The translations under genes were made by a program, and so were the position numbers. 64,000 nucleotides of DNA. It comes from Megaleporinus macrocephalus (lineage: Eukaryota; Chordata; Actinopteri; Characiformes; Anostomidae). The notes under the pieces are model-generated. The model did not search any database, was not told the DNA's origin, and saw only the letters and a program-made list of their open reading frames with translations. The stretch is from positions 12,228,962 through 12,292,961 of the forward strand of contig CM038720.1 in assembly GCA_021613375.1 (NCBI GenBank). The letters are read 5' to 3'. This document shows, in pieces, positions 37,016-50,573 of the stretch. Positions within the stretch are counted from its first letter, which is position 1. Each line of letters begins with the position of its first letter.

Positions 37016-38003
37016 GTACGGCCAAAAGTACGTGGACACCCAATTATTGAGTTTGGGTGTTTCAGCTGTGCCCTTTGATTGCAGGTGTATAAGATCAAGC
37101 ACATAAATATGCAATCTCTGTGGACAGACATTGGCCGTGGAATGGGTTGTACTAAAGAGCTCAGAGACTTAAAATGCCTCACTGTCGTAGTTAGTTTTTG
37201 AAATATCTGCCCTGCTAGTTCTGCCCCAGACAACTGTAAGTGCTCTTATTGTGAAATGGACTGAAACAACAACAGCTCAGCCGCATTAGTCAGCCATGTA
37301 TGTGTGTAGCATGTAAAAATGTGAAAATCCTTGTGCATCACTCAGTTGCACTAGCACTGCCTAAAAATAACCTGAGAACTGGGTGTCAAGCCTTATGAAA
37401 TGGTTTTTCATGACTAAGCAGCTGCTCACAAGCCTAAGATCACTATGTGCAATACCAGGCATCAGCTGGTCTGGTGTAAAGCATGATGCCATTGGATTCT
37501 AGAGCAATGAAAGCGTTTTCTCTGGAGTGATGAATCATAGGTCACTATCTGGCGGTGTGATGGATGAGTCTGGCTATGTGGGGGATAATGGACTGGAGCT
37601 GTTTTTCAGGGTTTGGGTCTTAGTTCCAGTGAAGAGCAATGTTAATGCTTCAGCGTAAAGACATTGTACACAGTTATATGCTTCTGACTTAGTGGAAGCA
37701 GTTTGGGGAAGAACCTTTCCTGTTCCAGCATGACTGTGCCTCTGGGCATAAAGCAAGCAAAGGACATGGTTTGATAAGGGTTTTTTTTTTAATGGAAAAA
37801 CTCCAGTGGCCTGCAAAAAGCCCTGACCTTAACTGCTTTGAACAGCTTGGAAATTAACTGGAACACACAAAAAACACACAGTGCTTTATCAGAGAAATGA
37901 ATGCTGTTAGGGGTGGCCCCGGTATTAATGCCCATGGTTTTGGAATGGGATGTACAACAAACACGGATGGGTATGATGGTCAGGTGTCCACATACTTTTG
38001 GCA
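37016..38003 (+). pseudogene. Tc1-like transposon with TIRs and broken transposase
   Basis: Left terminus GGCCAAAAGTACGTGGACACC (37020-37040) is matched by the right terminus AGGTGTCCACATACTTTTGGC (37981-38001). Inside, plus-strand frames give transposase-like pieces such as 'LYASDLVEAVWGRTFPVPA' (about 37674-37730), with stops and shifts throughout and no intact catalytic triad in one frame. The total of about 1 kb is shorter than an intact Tc1 (about 1.2-1.6 kb). Confidence 0.85.
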
Positions 38004-38806
38004 ACTATTCTGCATTTTATATATTATATTTTCTATAAATACATATTTTTTATATTTCTAGAATGGCCTTATGTACAACACAAGGGCAGCCTTACTGTGT
38101 GGATAGTGAAGTAACCCAAAAGATTTTGTTCCGACTTAATTGTATATCAGAGGTGCTCATTTTCGTGAGTTCCACCGCCACTGAACATTTTCCCACACAC
38201 TGGATAAAGTGTGGGACATTCCTATTGAGGACAGCTCTGAGAGAGGGCTGTTGAACAAGGGTCTCTGCCAATGTTCATTTTCAAGTCTTTCAGAGACTTG
38301 GACCTAATTTACATGAAAAGAAAAAAAAACCCACCAGAGTACATCCTCCTCCTTCCAGGCAATCCATTCATTTCCTTGGTGGAGAAAAAAAAAACGTCCA
38401 GGCCATTGATTGTGATTTAGCCTAATGTTGACAAGGCCTTATTCAGCGGCACTGGTTCTTAAGGTTCTAATTCTGGGTGGAAAGTTCTGCTACACTAGCA
38501 GTGATGCACAGTAATACAAAGGGAGTCTGGGGTTGAGTGGCACAGATAGCGTTGAGCTGTTTGAGAGAACAAAAGCCCCAGTGCAGCGCTATGTGCACGG
38601 AATCTTTTACTTGCTTAATAAAATAGGGACGTTACAGCACTATAGAAGTACAGTGTTTGAGACAAAACATGCGTTGTATAGCACATCTGATGATTAAACC
38701 ACAAACTACATTTGTTAGCTCCAAGCTAACACACTCGTTAATAGATAATAGATCTATTAATAGATAACCCAACTTGTTCTGTTATATATCCCTGCTAAGA
38801 GTTGAG

Positions 38807-38807
<1 letters not shown>

Positions 38808-38885
<78 letters not shown>

Positions 38886-38886
38886 T
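38808..38886. repeat. (AT)n followed by poly(T)
   Basis: About 30 AT units (38808-38869) and a T run to 38886, abutting the truncated MITE A copy that follows. Confidence 0.95.
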
Positions 38887-38909
38887 GCTACAATATTATT
38901 TTATATGTA

Positions 38910-38998
38910 CCAAAAATTCTGATTCGATTGACCTACATTGAAAGTACATTGTTCGACTTTATTACATTGTCCTTTCCTATAAAGTTGCCATTTTGGAG
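38910..38998 (-). mobile_element. MITE family A, truncated reversed copy
   Basis: The reverse complement reads 'caaaatggcaactttatagg', 'aaaggacaatg', 'ctttcaatgtaggtcaatcg' and 'aatcagaattttt', which is the family A interior. The outer end has been replaced by the adjacent (AT)n/poly(T). Confidence 0.7.
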
Positions 38999-40188
38999 TT
39001 AATGGCCAGTATCCGTCTGTCCATCTTTCATATCAAGATGCCTTCAGAAATCTGTATATTCAAATAAACACAACCATCTTTTTTGGAAATCTGCAGTGTG
39101 TCAATGCTTCTCTGACAGAACCACTGTGTTTACCTTGTTCTCATGCCCTCTATGACTGTAGCATTAATTTTACTCATTATTGCTGCTTGAATTAGTTTTT
39201 TCTGGTGTAGGTCTTACCTCAAAGTATCCCAGTTGTTACCACCGTCTGTCTACTGATTACAAAGTCCAGTTAAATAGACCAGACAATTCATAATTCATGC
39301 CTCTTTGTGATGAAACATGTAGTCGGTCAGCTGTTTCAATTATGTGTGTATAGTATGAAATGCATGCTTTTTTGACTATTATGAATATCCTCAGTTCTTA
39401 AAGAGCATGGAGTAACTGCTTGTTTCATAACAAAGTGAGTATAACGTTGCACTATTATTTCTGAGGTTAGATGCAGGATAATCCACTTCCACGAGGAAGG
39501 GAAAAGAAAAAAAAAATCATTCAAATATGCACTTAGTAATCTTGTAAGACCTTGTAGGCCACCAAAACTGTCCCTGTTAGATTAGCAATACAAGTTTTAA
39601 ATAAAGTTATTAGAATATTTAGAATATTATTAGAAATGAAGCTATTGAAATATTAAATAATGGGGAAATAACAATTTTGATGGTATGTCAGACATGTGTA
39701 TGTCATGTTGAGATTTGTACTGAAGCATGCTAACCAGCTACCTCTGCTCTGTACCTTAAGAATCAGTCCAACATGAGAGGATGAAGCATCTGTACCCCAA
39801 CAGCGTATTCCAACCTCTTGGCAGTCACGTTGAAGGTTCTGCTCCCAGTTTGATCATTTAAGTACAGGTGGCCATTGAAAGGAGTAAACACAACGATGGC
39901 TGAGGCTCCTGGCAAGCAGTTGTTACAACCTCTGCTGCCGCCTCTTCCCAACAGTCCACGACTGGCAGTACCAAAAAAAAAAAATTATACCGATGGTCCA
40001 TGTTGTGAGTCTGAAAGGATAACAGCTGTCATAATCATTACTAGTCTAGTGTGATATTGACAAAAAATTATGTCTGGATATTTTCTGTAATTTTGTTTAT
40101 AACGGTAATAAACTATATTTTGCGTTATTTAAAAATGTGTTTGTAAAAGTCTTATTTTACTAGCTGCCACTTCTTTAGGGATCCATCC

Positions 40189-40262
40189 ATCCTTTGTCTT
40201 CCGCTTTATTCCACTAGTCTGGGTCACAGGGGCCTGGAGTCAGTCCCAGCGTCATCAGCGTC
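40189..40262. repeat. LINE 3'-tail-like fragment
   Basis: 'atccatccatcctttgtctt', 'ccgctttattccactagtct', 'gggtcacaggggcctggagt' and 'cagtcccagcg' follow the common fish LINE tail ('ccatccat..cttccgcttat', 'cagggtcgc.ggggctggag', 'cctatcccagc'). Confidence 0.55.
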
Positions 40263-42081
40263 ATCCTCGCCTAGGAGTTTAATTGAAGGCAGTAGACTGC
40301 GAGGCTGGTGATGTCTGAGTTTCTTCCCCTGGCGCAGTGTGCTAACTCACTAACAGCTTTAGTTGTGTTGTTTAGGCAGCTATGCTAGCTTTAGCCTACG
40401 CTAGTACACAGTATGGCCACTCTCAATGCACACTCGCAGCAGCCTGTACTGAAGCATTAAGTAGTAAACACATGGAGTCGAGGTGTTTTGATTGTTGTTG
40501 TTTTTTTCCCCAGTCAGTAGCGTACTCTAACGTCAGCTTGCGCATCGCTAACGCGGCAATAAAGCTATATTTTCTTAGCCAATATATGTCGCACAACCCT
40601 AGTGTACATCACAGAGAAACTGCTGATGTCCTCAGAATACATTTTCCTTCAGATTTCTTTAATGCCTGAAAGTCTCAGGGATCAGAATGGAAGCTGTAGT
40701 AAGAGTGAGCAGTGGCACACTATATTGAAAATGAAGTATTATATTTTAGTTATTAGGGCTTTTTTGTAATTTTCTATTAAATATGCTAAAATCTTAAAGC
40801 TGAAAAATAAATAAAGACTGCTTTCGTTGCTCTGTACAATCCCTGTTAAACCAGTACAACACAGATGTGGTTTAGTGCTTGGCTATAGCATGGCTATAGT
40901 GATGTGATTAGCTCTTAAATATTAGCAATTTCATGCATTGATCATACTTCTTTGTGTTGTAGTTAGGGATGTAACGATACACTCTATTCACAATGCTGGC
41001 CTTACGATTTGATTAAGTCAAACGGTATGCTGTATTTATCAAGTCGAGAGAGAAAAACACAGTAAATGATGCAAAGAAAGACAGTTTAAGTGTGTTTATG
41101 AAAATAAATGCAGTTCTTTTTTCTGTGCTCTTGTTTCTCGTTTGCACAAGTGAAAAAATTCTGTTTGAATGTGAAAACGTGCAGGTTTTTATTTTTCACC
41201 TCATGTTTTTGCATGCCCTAGTTTTGACACTGATGTGACAGCGTACATTCTAACGTGGCGTCAGACAAGCGAGGTAGACCTCGCCAGTGCCCTCTGCTGT
41301 TTCAAAAGGAACTTTTCTTTTCAGCCGTGGCATATTTGCATTGATTATTATTTCGCAACGCTTCGTTATATCCCTAATTGTACCACCTGTTAAATGCTAT
41401 TGAATTGATGCTTTGCTGTATGGAGTCTGAGCTTGAGTTTATGAAAAAGTGCACCAAAGCTAAGTCCTCTTTCTCTTGTGCTCTGTCCATCACCCCTCCC
41501 CCTCGTCTCTGAAAAAAGCGTATGCACTGCATAACACCATGACACGCTAATAATAACTTTTCAGCCTGTGAAAACGCTCCATTCAGACTAAATGCGAGGT
41601 GCACTGTGACCACTGTAAGTTACTATTTTTGTATTAATGCTGAGCTTGAGCTCGTGCCTCAACATGTCTGCAAAAGGTATTTGGATATGCGAATGGAGAT
41701 TCGATATCTGGGAGTCTGAGGGGGCTACAGATCACTACAGCTGGTCCTCCGGCTCTACTTTCTCATTTAAACATGCCGCCACTTCTGTCTGTTTTGTCAT
41801 CGTATCACGTTAAATATTATTTTGCATAACTCAATGTTTAATTGAAGAAATCAAAATCAGATAAATGGGAAAATGGATGGATAAATATAAAAGGAGTAAC
41901 ACTAAACAAGTTCAAGTTTATATTACATACCCAAATACCCCCTCTCGCTTCTTTAGTGTTTGGGTACGTAATATATTATGTATTTTTTTTAAATAAGGGA
42001 ATATCCCGATAATAAATTCTCAATATCAACCATACCTAACCATCATACTACTATATGACCTGCCTTTTAGCACATAACCAG

Positions 42082-42456
42082 TAGGGCTGTATATTTGCAA
42101 GAACCTGGCGATACAACACGTATCATGATGCAGCAGTCATGATTCAGTATATTGTGATATACTGCGATATTGCAAGCAAAGTGAAATTTTGTGATTTTTC
42201 AAATCTTAAAACACACCACTATATGAACAGGTTTGCCGATGCTTACAATAGAATTGCGCCCTTGTGCTGCTTGTTAATGTTGGAGTGGAGCTGAAAATGG
42301 ATTACTACACTGCCATCTGGTTGTCAGAGGTTTAAACCCAACACACAATGATTCCCTGTCTGCCAGGAATCTGTGTATCGATACTGTGTTTTTGAGAATC
42401 AATACAGTATCACAAAACATAATATCCTGATATTCGATATTTTTCTACAGCCCCTT
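42082..42456 (-). mobile_element. MITE family B, full reversed copy
   Basis: Starts TAGGGCTGTATATTTGCAAG and ends near TTCTACAGCCCCTTA, with the family middle ('gtgctgcttgttaatgttgg', 'agtggagctgaaaatgg', 'ctgtctgccaggaatctgtg'). The flanking 8-mers do not match, so the target duplication has decayed. Confidence 0.85.
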
Positions 42457-43152
42457 ACACACCTGATTCAGATCTTAATAAATCTACTTTACTTTATATT
42501 AAGATCTGATCAGGTAAATGCACAAGGCCCTTAGCCGGACCTACTTTCAGTTGGTTTCTTTGCAGACTGAATCTTAAGCTTTGGTGTTGGGTGCAGTTAT
42601 TGACAGTTCTTAGAAGACCTGTTTTGTTCGCTGGTTCCGCTGGTCTTCCCTTACTTGTTGTGATTGATGAGAGTATGCTAAAAGAGCCTTGGCGTGGGCT
42701 TAATGGGTCCATTAAGATCTCTTAATGCCTGCAATCTGCCAGCCATTGTGCTTTACTTTATAGTTACACATTTCAAAGTATGCTTATACAAATTATTTTG
42801 TTCACTCAACAGTTTGAATGAAGCAGATCCTGTTGTTGCAGCAGGCTAAGAATACATTCAACACCTATTGAAACCCAGATAAAGCCAACAAAGCACAAGA
42901 CAAGATATTATTTAAAGCTTAAGTCTGGTTTGTTGTTATAGCCACTAGCCAAACAAACTGGCTGTTATTAAACATTACACTATATAAAGAAATTGTTTTA
43001 TTCAGCATGCCAAGCATGCCTGGAGCGACAGTGTTTGCATATAATAATTATCTGATTATTTTTTGCTTTTCATTAAAGTGCCTGCCTCAATAATTGATCA
43101 CTACTTGGCAAGAACTGTATCCTTACAGTTGTTGATTTTGTAAAGCTCCAGT

Positions 43153-43800
43153 TAGGGCTTTGCGATATTGGGGGAATAAAATAAAAACATTTAAAATCAC
43201 ATTTATGACCGATTCTCTCTCTTTATATTTATTTATTTATTTTAAAACCTTTCTTAACAACGCTGATAAAAGAATGTCTTGGTACATGTGCCAAAAAAGA
43301 ACAACAGCACCATATAGAACTCTTCAACTTTTATTTAGCATTTATTTTTGAGGGCTCATGTCCTGGGATATGAAAAGCCACCACCTCTGTTATCACTTTC
43401 CAACATTTCCTACTTTTGTCGTACTGGGCGGCACTCGAAAATGAAGTGGCTAACGTTAGCTGTCTTTTAGTGGGAGCCTTGGGAGTCGAAGAGCAGCCGG
43501 CTGTTGTTTTAGGCACCGCTCCCGTTACACTGGATGTTTTTGTCATACGTGCTGGAACTAATTTGTTGTGCTGCTACTGTTGGTGGCAACAGACTTTCGA
43601 CACATTACATGGTTTTGTTTAACATCTGACTTCTCAATATCGTACCAATTCCAAACCACTGAAGTGACATTTCTTTAGTCTTTTTACTTATTGTAGACTT
43701 ATAGTCTTTTTAACCATTTATAGATTACATACGTTGAAGGTACCCTTTAATACATTAAGTCTAGAATGGCCATGTGTTTTCCTTAAATTATATATATAAT
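43153..43800 (-). pseudogene. hAT transposon fragment with N-terminal transposase piece
   Basis: The left end TAGGGCTTTGCGATATTGGG is the TAGGGCTGGGCGATA terminus of the 12364 element. Near 43670-43790, 'agtctttttaacc', 'acagattac-like' and 'taatacattaagtctagaat' match its interior. The minus strand 43331-43546 encodes 'RQLTLATSFSSAAQYDKSRK' and 'CWKVITEVVAFHI', the linker after the BED zinc finger in hAT transposases. A BED-like 'CRKSVATNSSSTTN' lies just upstream in another frame (about 43560-43610), so at least one frameshift exists. The right terminus is missing. Confidence 0.75.
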
Positions 43801-44323
43801 TTATGTGCAAAATTATCCATGGTTTACAAATCCATAATACGTTTTTTAAAATTCCTAACAAGCTTACACTAGAGTAATCTAAAAGTTGTTAGATAAATCA
43901 ACTAATTGAAAAAAGAATTGTTAGATTAATCATTCAAGCATTCAAACAATCTACATCTCAGTTTATTAACCTGGACCTGTTTCTACAAATGCCATTATTT
44001 TTTTTTGTGTCATACAAATTATTGGAAAACCTGTGCAGCTGCAAATGCTAGTATAGTCCCTCATCGTATATGTGCATTTGCAGGTTATCAGGCCTAGGCT
44101 AAAATTATTATTGAAAACATTGATTACAGCATGGTAATATATGGCAACAGCTGGTTCTTTGAGTGTTCTTTAGTATAGACATTGGTTCTATACAGCAACA
44201 TAAAAATCTTAAAGAACTGTTTGCATGTTTAAAAGGTTCTTAACATGGTAAAATGGTTCTTTAGATTGGTGGAGAATGTGTTGCATAAGCCTTTATAATA
44301 CTTTTTTGGAAACAGGCCTATAT

Positions 44324-44698
44324 TAGGGGTGTAAGAAAATATCGATAAAATCGAATATTGGGATAATATGTTTGGTGATACTGTGTCGATTCTCAAAAAC
44401 ACAGTATCGATACACAGATTGCTGGCAGACAGTGAATCACTGTGTGTTGTGTTTAAACCTTTGACCACTAGATGGCAGTGTTATCCATTTTCAGCTCCAC
44501 TCCAACATTAACAAGCAGCGCAAGGATGCAATGCTGTTGTAAACATTGATAAACCTGTTTATACAGTGATGTGTTTTAATAGTAGAATTTGAAAAATCAC
44601 AATATATCACTTGCAGTATCGCAATATATTGTGATATATTGATATACTGTATCACGATACGTATTGTATTGCCAGGTTCTTGCCAATACACAGCCCTA
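44324..44698 (+). mobile_element. MITE family B, full copy with perfect 8-bp TSD
   Basis: 375 bp from TAGGGGTGTAAGAAAATATC to TTGCCAATACACAGCCCTA. Flanked by identical GCCTATAT at 44316-44323 and 44699-44706. The cleanest copy of the family in the window. Confidence 0.95.
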
Positions 44699-45249
44699 GC
44701 CTATATACCACAGAAAAGCTTGACATCTTTACTTGGCAGTCACAGAGCCCTTTATTGAGCATGTGTATTATATATACTGTATACAGCATGTTCTACAACA
44801 ATCTGAACAACCATTTCACTGTGCAGGCAGTGCTTCCAGCATTCCAGCTTGTTCTTCACGGCTGTACTTGTCTGTGCTAAAGAACGCTTGAAGAACCTTT
44901 TTTGTGTGGTGGTGGATAATTACCAGTTAATCCAGTGTGCAGCAGACTATAATATAAAGAAAGAGGACAAAGCAAGTGTAAGAAAAGGCTGGTCTCTTGG
45001 GATTAGTCTTTAGCCATTAGCTTAGCATAGAGACTGTACCCCCCCTCTCTCAGCTGCTTTAGGTTATGCCGTGGTCTCAGGGTACATTGGTTTAAATCAC
45101 ACCAACATTAAAAACCAAAGTCAGAGCGTTTGGTCAGCTGAGAGTATTGGGGGTTAGTGTTAGTTTGCTGAGAGCGCTGCATGTGATGTTAATTAGTTCT
45201 GGTCGGTAATATGACCATAGCTGCCTCTTCTTTATTGATCCGTATGATC

Positions 45250-45500
45250 CATTATATGACCTTCAGGCACATTGACCTCTCACCCCCTCTCCCACCCCTC
45301 CTCTCGCATGCCCAGAGCTGCCACCCGTTCCACTCCTCCGTAAGAGCTTTAATTGAGTCAGGGGAAAGCAGCTGTGCTTTGGGTTGGAAGCAGGCCAGCC
45401 AGCATCAGCCACTGCACCACCAGCCCGGGCAGGCGCGCCTTCCGATTGGTTCCCATCCGCGCCCATGTGACCAGGCTGGCTGGATGCTCTCGTGCAAATG
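45250..45500. other. G+C-rich intronic patch
   Basis: A locally G+C-rich stretch in APC intron 1 with an AP-1-like TGAGTCA (45354-45360), an ATTGG (45446-45450) and 'ggcgcgcc'. Reading frames are open on both strands because of base composition only. It could be an enhancer or alternative promoter, but no splice-flanked exon is visible. Confidence 0.3.
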
Positions 45501-48500
45501 ACACAGTTGAAGGGGAGATGGGATGGAGGCTGTCACTGGTATCGAAATGGGGTAGGTTTCTTCTTTCAGCCCCCTTTTTTTTTTTACAGGAGAAGCAGAA
45601 CATGCAGACACGGCATCTCACGCTTCCATCTTTCCATGCAGATTAGGAGCAGCTCCTGCGGGAGGAAGAATAGCGCGTTTTGTGTGAACAGTGAGGCGGT
45701 TCCTCTAAGCCTTTTGTTTTGATGGTTGCTTGTTGAGAGAGGCAGACAGGCAGGCAGGGTGTGGGGGATGTGCATGGATACTCTGATTCTTGCTTTATCA
45801 TTGAGAGACAAGCAGTGCTATTTAAAAAAAATAAATAAAGGTTGGGGGTTCATTGTACTTGAGGAGAGCGAGAAAGAACCGAGTATGTTTCACAGAGCTT
45901 TGGACGGAGGAATAAAACATGAGCTTTAAAAGCTAAAATGGTGGCGGGGAGAGGGGTTTAGCGTCGATTTACCGGCAGCGCTCTAACAAAGCAGATGTGT
46001 CATGGTGGCGGGTGCATTTTTTTTTTCCAGGAATTATCCACGGCAACGCAAAACGATCCGCCCTTTTGTGTTATGTTGTTATTTTCGGGCTGGATTGTAA
46101 TTTCCAAGTCGCCTTATGCCGCACAGAGCAGGTCTCAAGGTGTGCGCCAGTGGGAGTAAGTAGTTGCCCACTGTGGACCTTTGTGGACAGAAGGGAAGGG
46201 CATTCACGCTCTTGCAGCTGACTGCAGGGTTTGTCAGAATCAGGCTTTGCCGAGAGGGGGGTAACCACACTCCTCCTGCATGCTCTCACACTGTGCTGCA
46301 CCTCAAGTGACCAGCAGGAATACAGAAAAAAAACAGCCTTCCAACAAAATGGATTCCACTTGCAGGTTATCTGTGTTTGATGGTTTGCATGTTATGGGAA
46401 AATGCAAGGTTGCATCATTTTTGGAGCATCTGTGATGAGTATTGTAAACCCAATAAAATATTCATGAGGCATTGCTAATCTTCTTCTTGGTGTTGCTTTT
46501 TTTTTGGTGGTTCGTCGCTCCCCTTGCTGCCTCCAACCTTTTGTTGTGGTGTCGACCATTTTAGTTGCATTACTTGCACCGTTTTTGCCCTCGCCTGTTT
46601 AAAAAGGAGCGTTTTCTCTTCATAGTGTTTATTGCAACGCGTGCACAGAGCTGAATATTGGTACGACTTTTAGACTGTCGCTGACACGCATTCAACGGTT
46701 GACGTATTCGCTCTCGCTGAATTCAGATATAGGTTTTAATTGAAGGTTGCGTCCCTGCCGTGCAGCTTTATTTCCCTATTGACTGTTTATTCACCAAATG
46801 TGTGTCAGCAGATATGTGTCAGCAGATTTCTGTGGCAGTTGGCTGCTTCTGCCCGCGATCCGTCCAAGCCATTTGTAAAGCGCTGCCTTCAGTTGCGGTA
46901 TGGTATGGGTGGCCATATAGGGTGAATTGCTGATCTGATTAGTGTAATAGGAGGGGTCTGCAGTCATTTTGCAGAGGTAATTGTTGTTGGTACTCGTTTC
47001 GATTGAATCTGTCTTTGTAATGCATCTAATTCTGGAGGGGACGACCAACAACCTAAAGCTGTGTGTGGAATGTATAGCTGTGGGAGTGAACGTCTTGCAG
47101 ACCAACGTCTATCTGGATTAGAATGTGGAGAAATAAGAAATAAGGTTTTATTTTTTTTGTCAGGTCACAAATGTAGTAAAAGACAAATTTTGAGCACTGA
47201 AACTCAGCAGCACCTAAACAATGGAGTACAATGAATACATCCAACTTGGTTTTTAAATATCTATCCAATTATAAGCTGTTATGATGATACTGAACTCATT
47301 ACATTAACAAAAAGCTGTGAATTACAGCCAGACTTCGCCTTTAGAGAATAACATAATGTTGTAATACAGTTTTTCCCTGTATATAAAGAGAGCGTATAAA
47401 ATCAAGCCAAATTACTGAAACCAAATCTGAAGAGCTGCAGAAATTGTGCAATAGACTTTGGATAGCCATGGGAATGCTGTCCTTGCAGAAAGGGAATTGC
47501 CATCTTGGCAGCATTGCTGGCAAAAACTGATGATTAAGAGAAGAGCTTTATAGGAAGTAACTGCCAAAAACAGAAGAGGATGCTTCATACTCTTGTAATT
47601 TTTAAGTTATATAATACTAGGTGTGTCTCAACAGCGAGACCTTTGGCCTTTATGAATCTTAAAAAAGGATGTGCCATCAACCGTCTTAATTACTGTCATA
47701 TAGCAAATGCAGAGCATGAGTTTCTGCAGGTTATTTCAGTTGGCAGAGTCTGACAATTGAGATTTGGCAGTCATCGGTTGGCAAACAATTGTTTTTGGCT
47801 GAATTGATTATCAGAATTTTTAGCTCTTTAAAATTGGTATTGGAAAACAACCTGAAACGTGCACATTTTTGCTGCAACAAACAAACGCTAGAGAACAAAA
47901 TATGTTGAGTTTATTATGGACGATTGGCGTGGTTCTTTGCCAACTTGCTATTTTTAACTGGTGAACTTTGGTTTTGCCTTATTTCTTGAATGCGAAATAA
48001 GATGAGATCTGCTCAGGCATAACTAGGCTGATGTAAACCACTGGGGCTGGTTTACGTCCACATGTGATTTTGTTGTAATGGACTAAACCTGTTCCCCTCA
48101 GTTCCTTGTTGTATCTCAAATTAAAGTTCTGGTTCTATAATTCATGGTGCTCCACTGTCCTAGTTCAGTGCATGGTTGGTTGATAACCAGCCCACACTGG
48201 CGCTTGACATGCAATAAAAACACCATTGAATGGCAGGAGATAAATGCTGTTCTTTTTTTAGTTGAGTGTGTGTGTAAAAATGCACAGTATCCACCTGACT
48301 GGGTCGGTCACACGGGTAGCATTTATGGATTAAAGGATAAATTATGATGGAAAGTATGAGTAGCATGCAGAGTAAGTGCGGGAAGACGAGTTTAAGCAAG
48401 TGTGTGGTAAAAGTCTGGACATCTGTAATTTAGAACCCTCAGCCTCAGCTACTTTCTCGGTTTCCCACACATCACAAGCCAGCTTTCCATTCCCATCATT

Positions 48501-48788
48501 CTGATATTTTCCACGTAGTCCATGTTGTTATTCGCAGCAAAACTGTCTGAAATGAAAGGAGAGAACTTGCTTTATAAACGCTATTAGCCACGTTAACCCC
48601 CAAAAAAAAAGAGATTAGGCAACTGACTAAATGAAGATTAATTGATTTCTTTTCAGTGCTGCAGCTGTCTTGTTCATTAAGCTTATTTTGGTGTTACGGC
48701 CTAAAACTATTGTTGAATGTGATATAAGTCTGTTTTGTAATGTAGCATTTGGACAATTAGTTTGACCAAATTCAAGATTTTCCCATAT

Positions 48789-49064
48789 TAGGGGTGTAAG
48801 AAAATATCAATACATTTTCAAACACACAATGATTTGAATAAATAGATTAAGTGCAAAGACGCAAAGTAGGTTTATTTTTGATAGCCCCAACCGTTAGATT
48901 TCATTAACAACGCCTTTAGAGTCTTCCACTCCAACTTTTATACAAGTAGCCTAGGGATGCATGGCTGGTGATAGCTCATGTGTGTTTTTAAAAAATTTAA
49001 TTTGCTATATATTGAATTGTAGTTTATTGGCACTCACTGTATTGCCAAATCCTACACAGCCCTA
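48789..49064 (+). mobile_element. MITE family B, diverged copy
   Basis: Starts TAGGGGTGTAAGAAAATATC and ends TCCTACACAGCCCTA. It is 276 bp with an internal deletion relative to the 375-bp copies. Flanking 8-mers do not match. Confidence 0.8.
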
Positions 49065-49305
49065 CCCAGCGTGAATTATGCATATGTATTGAACCGTTGG
49101 AAATTCCTGTGTTAACCTATCCTGACTCCTTGCCTGGCCACTGATTTACAAGCTGATGAATACAATCTAGCTACCTCCTGCCTTGGACGCCAAGCATAAT
49201 TATAAAGAGCACAGTCCTGTCTTTATTCAGCATAAAATAAACACCACAAATATATTTTGGACATTTCTGTCTAAGAACAGAAGTCAAACGAAGGTAAATT
49301 GTGAA

Positions 49306-49556
49306 GATGTTGTCGCTGCCCAATGAAAAACATCTTCAAAATGGCAACTTTGCAGGAGAGGACATAAAAGTCTTTACTTTCAGAGCAACTCAATAGAGCC
49401 AGATTTTTTTACAAGCAATTTAAAGCATTTCTACTGGTCCATTCATCATGCAGTTGGCTCACTATGTGAATGGCAGTTGCTGCCTTCCAATGAGGTAGTT
49501 GGGAATAAAAGGACAAAAATTGACAAACTTGTTTTTCTTTGAACTGCGACCGTATA
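49306..49556 (+). mobile_element. MITE family A, copy 5
   Basis: Left GATGTTGTCGCTGCCCAATG, right CTTTGAACTGCGACCGTAT. Interior 'ggcaactttgcaggagagga', 'ctttactttcag' and 'catttctactggtccattca'. Confidence 0.85.
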
Positions 49557-50573
49557 CAGATGCCAGTAATATAGTCTCTCTATTGTAATGATGCATTGAA
49601 GGCTAGTTATATGACTGCAATAAGGCAATTGACTACTTTGCTTCTGCATTTGCTAGCTAAGCATAGAAAAAAAATCCATCCACCCATCCTTCAAAATGCA
49701 TCACCAGAAAGGGGCATTTCCCAGTATGTCATATAGAGACCCTCACTCTATAGACTACTCTGGCACCACTGTAGGATGTAAGCATATTCACAAAATGTGT
49801 AGGTCATTTTAAGGTGTAATCAATGATCTGTTAGAAAGAAAGAGCTTCAGTCCATATCGTCATCTGTGTGGGCTTGTTTTCTATCAGTATCACCATATTC
49901 TCACGTTCTCCATGGACCTTCATTTTCCAAACCTGTTTGTTTCACCTCTGGAGCAGGTGCAGCAGTGTAGCAGTGAGATGAATGCGGAAACGCAGCAGTC
50001 GCTGTAATAGAACGCAGGCCGGTACCCGAGCTGATGTCTTTCGTAATTTAGCGGCATCGGAGTGATGGGTAATTTCTTTAGATTTTCCACTCCGTAGATC
50101 CAGCCTCGCCACCGCAGCAGCAGCGCTAAAAATAAGTAGACTTCAGCGGTGCCCAAATACCTTGTTGGGGAAGCCGAGAGCACACATTACGTCTCTTTCC
50201 ATTGTCATTTGCCTGCAAGATCGGCGCTGTTGGTTGAGCCTAGTGTGCCGTGTGGGTGGAAATTGCCAGGGGGGCAGTCCACTCTGCAGTCCATATACGC
50301 GTACATCACATGCACGGTTACAGTTCTGACTCTTCTAACTCTCATTATCTGTCATTGATTTGGAGGAAGGGGGGTTAACTGGGCAAGGCTTGTAGCCTGA
50401 ATAAATGCCTGGGAGGCGTGTAGGACTTCTAGGATTGATCTGTGAGCTTTAAGATTAGGGAGACAAGAAGACGAAGACATGTCAGTAGTCTGATAGGAAC
50501 ATGAGCATTGTTAAGGGTTTAGCTAAGGAGACAAGTCTTGAAACAGTGGAACTATATTTATCTGACAAGCTAA

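Noticed and set aside
36740..37114. 124-codon minus-strand frame with poly-Phe and Tyr-Ile runs
   Set aside because: Made of the poly(A)/(TA)n simple repeat and the left end of a Tc1-like element.
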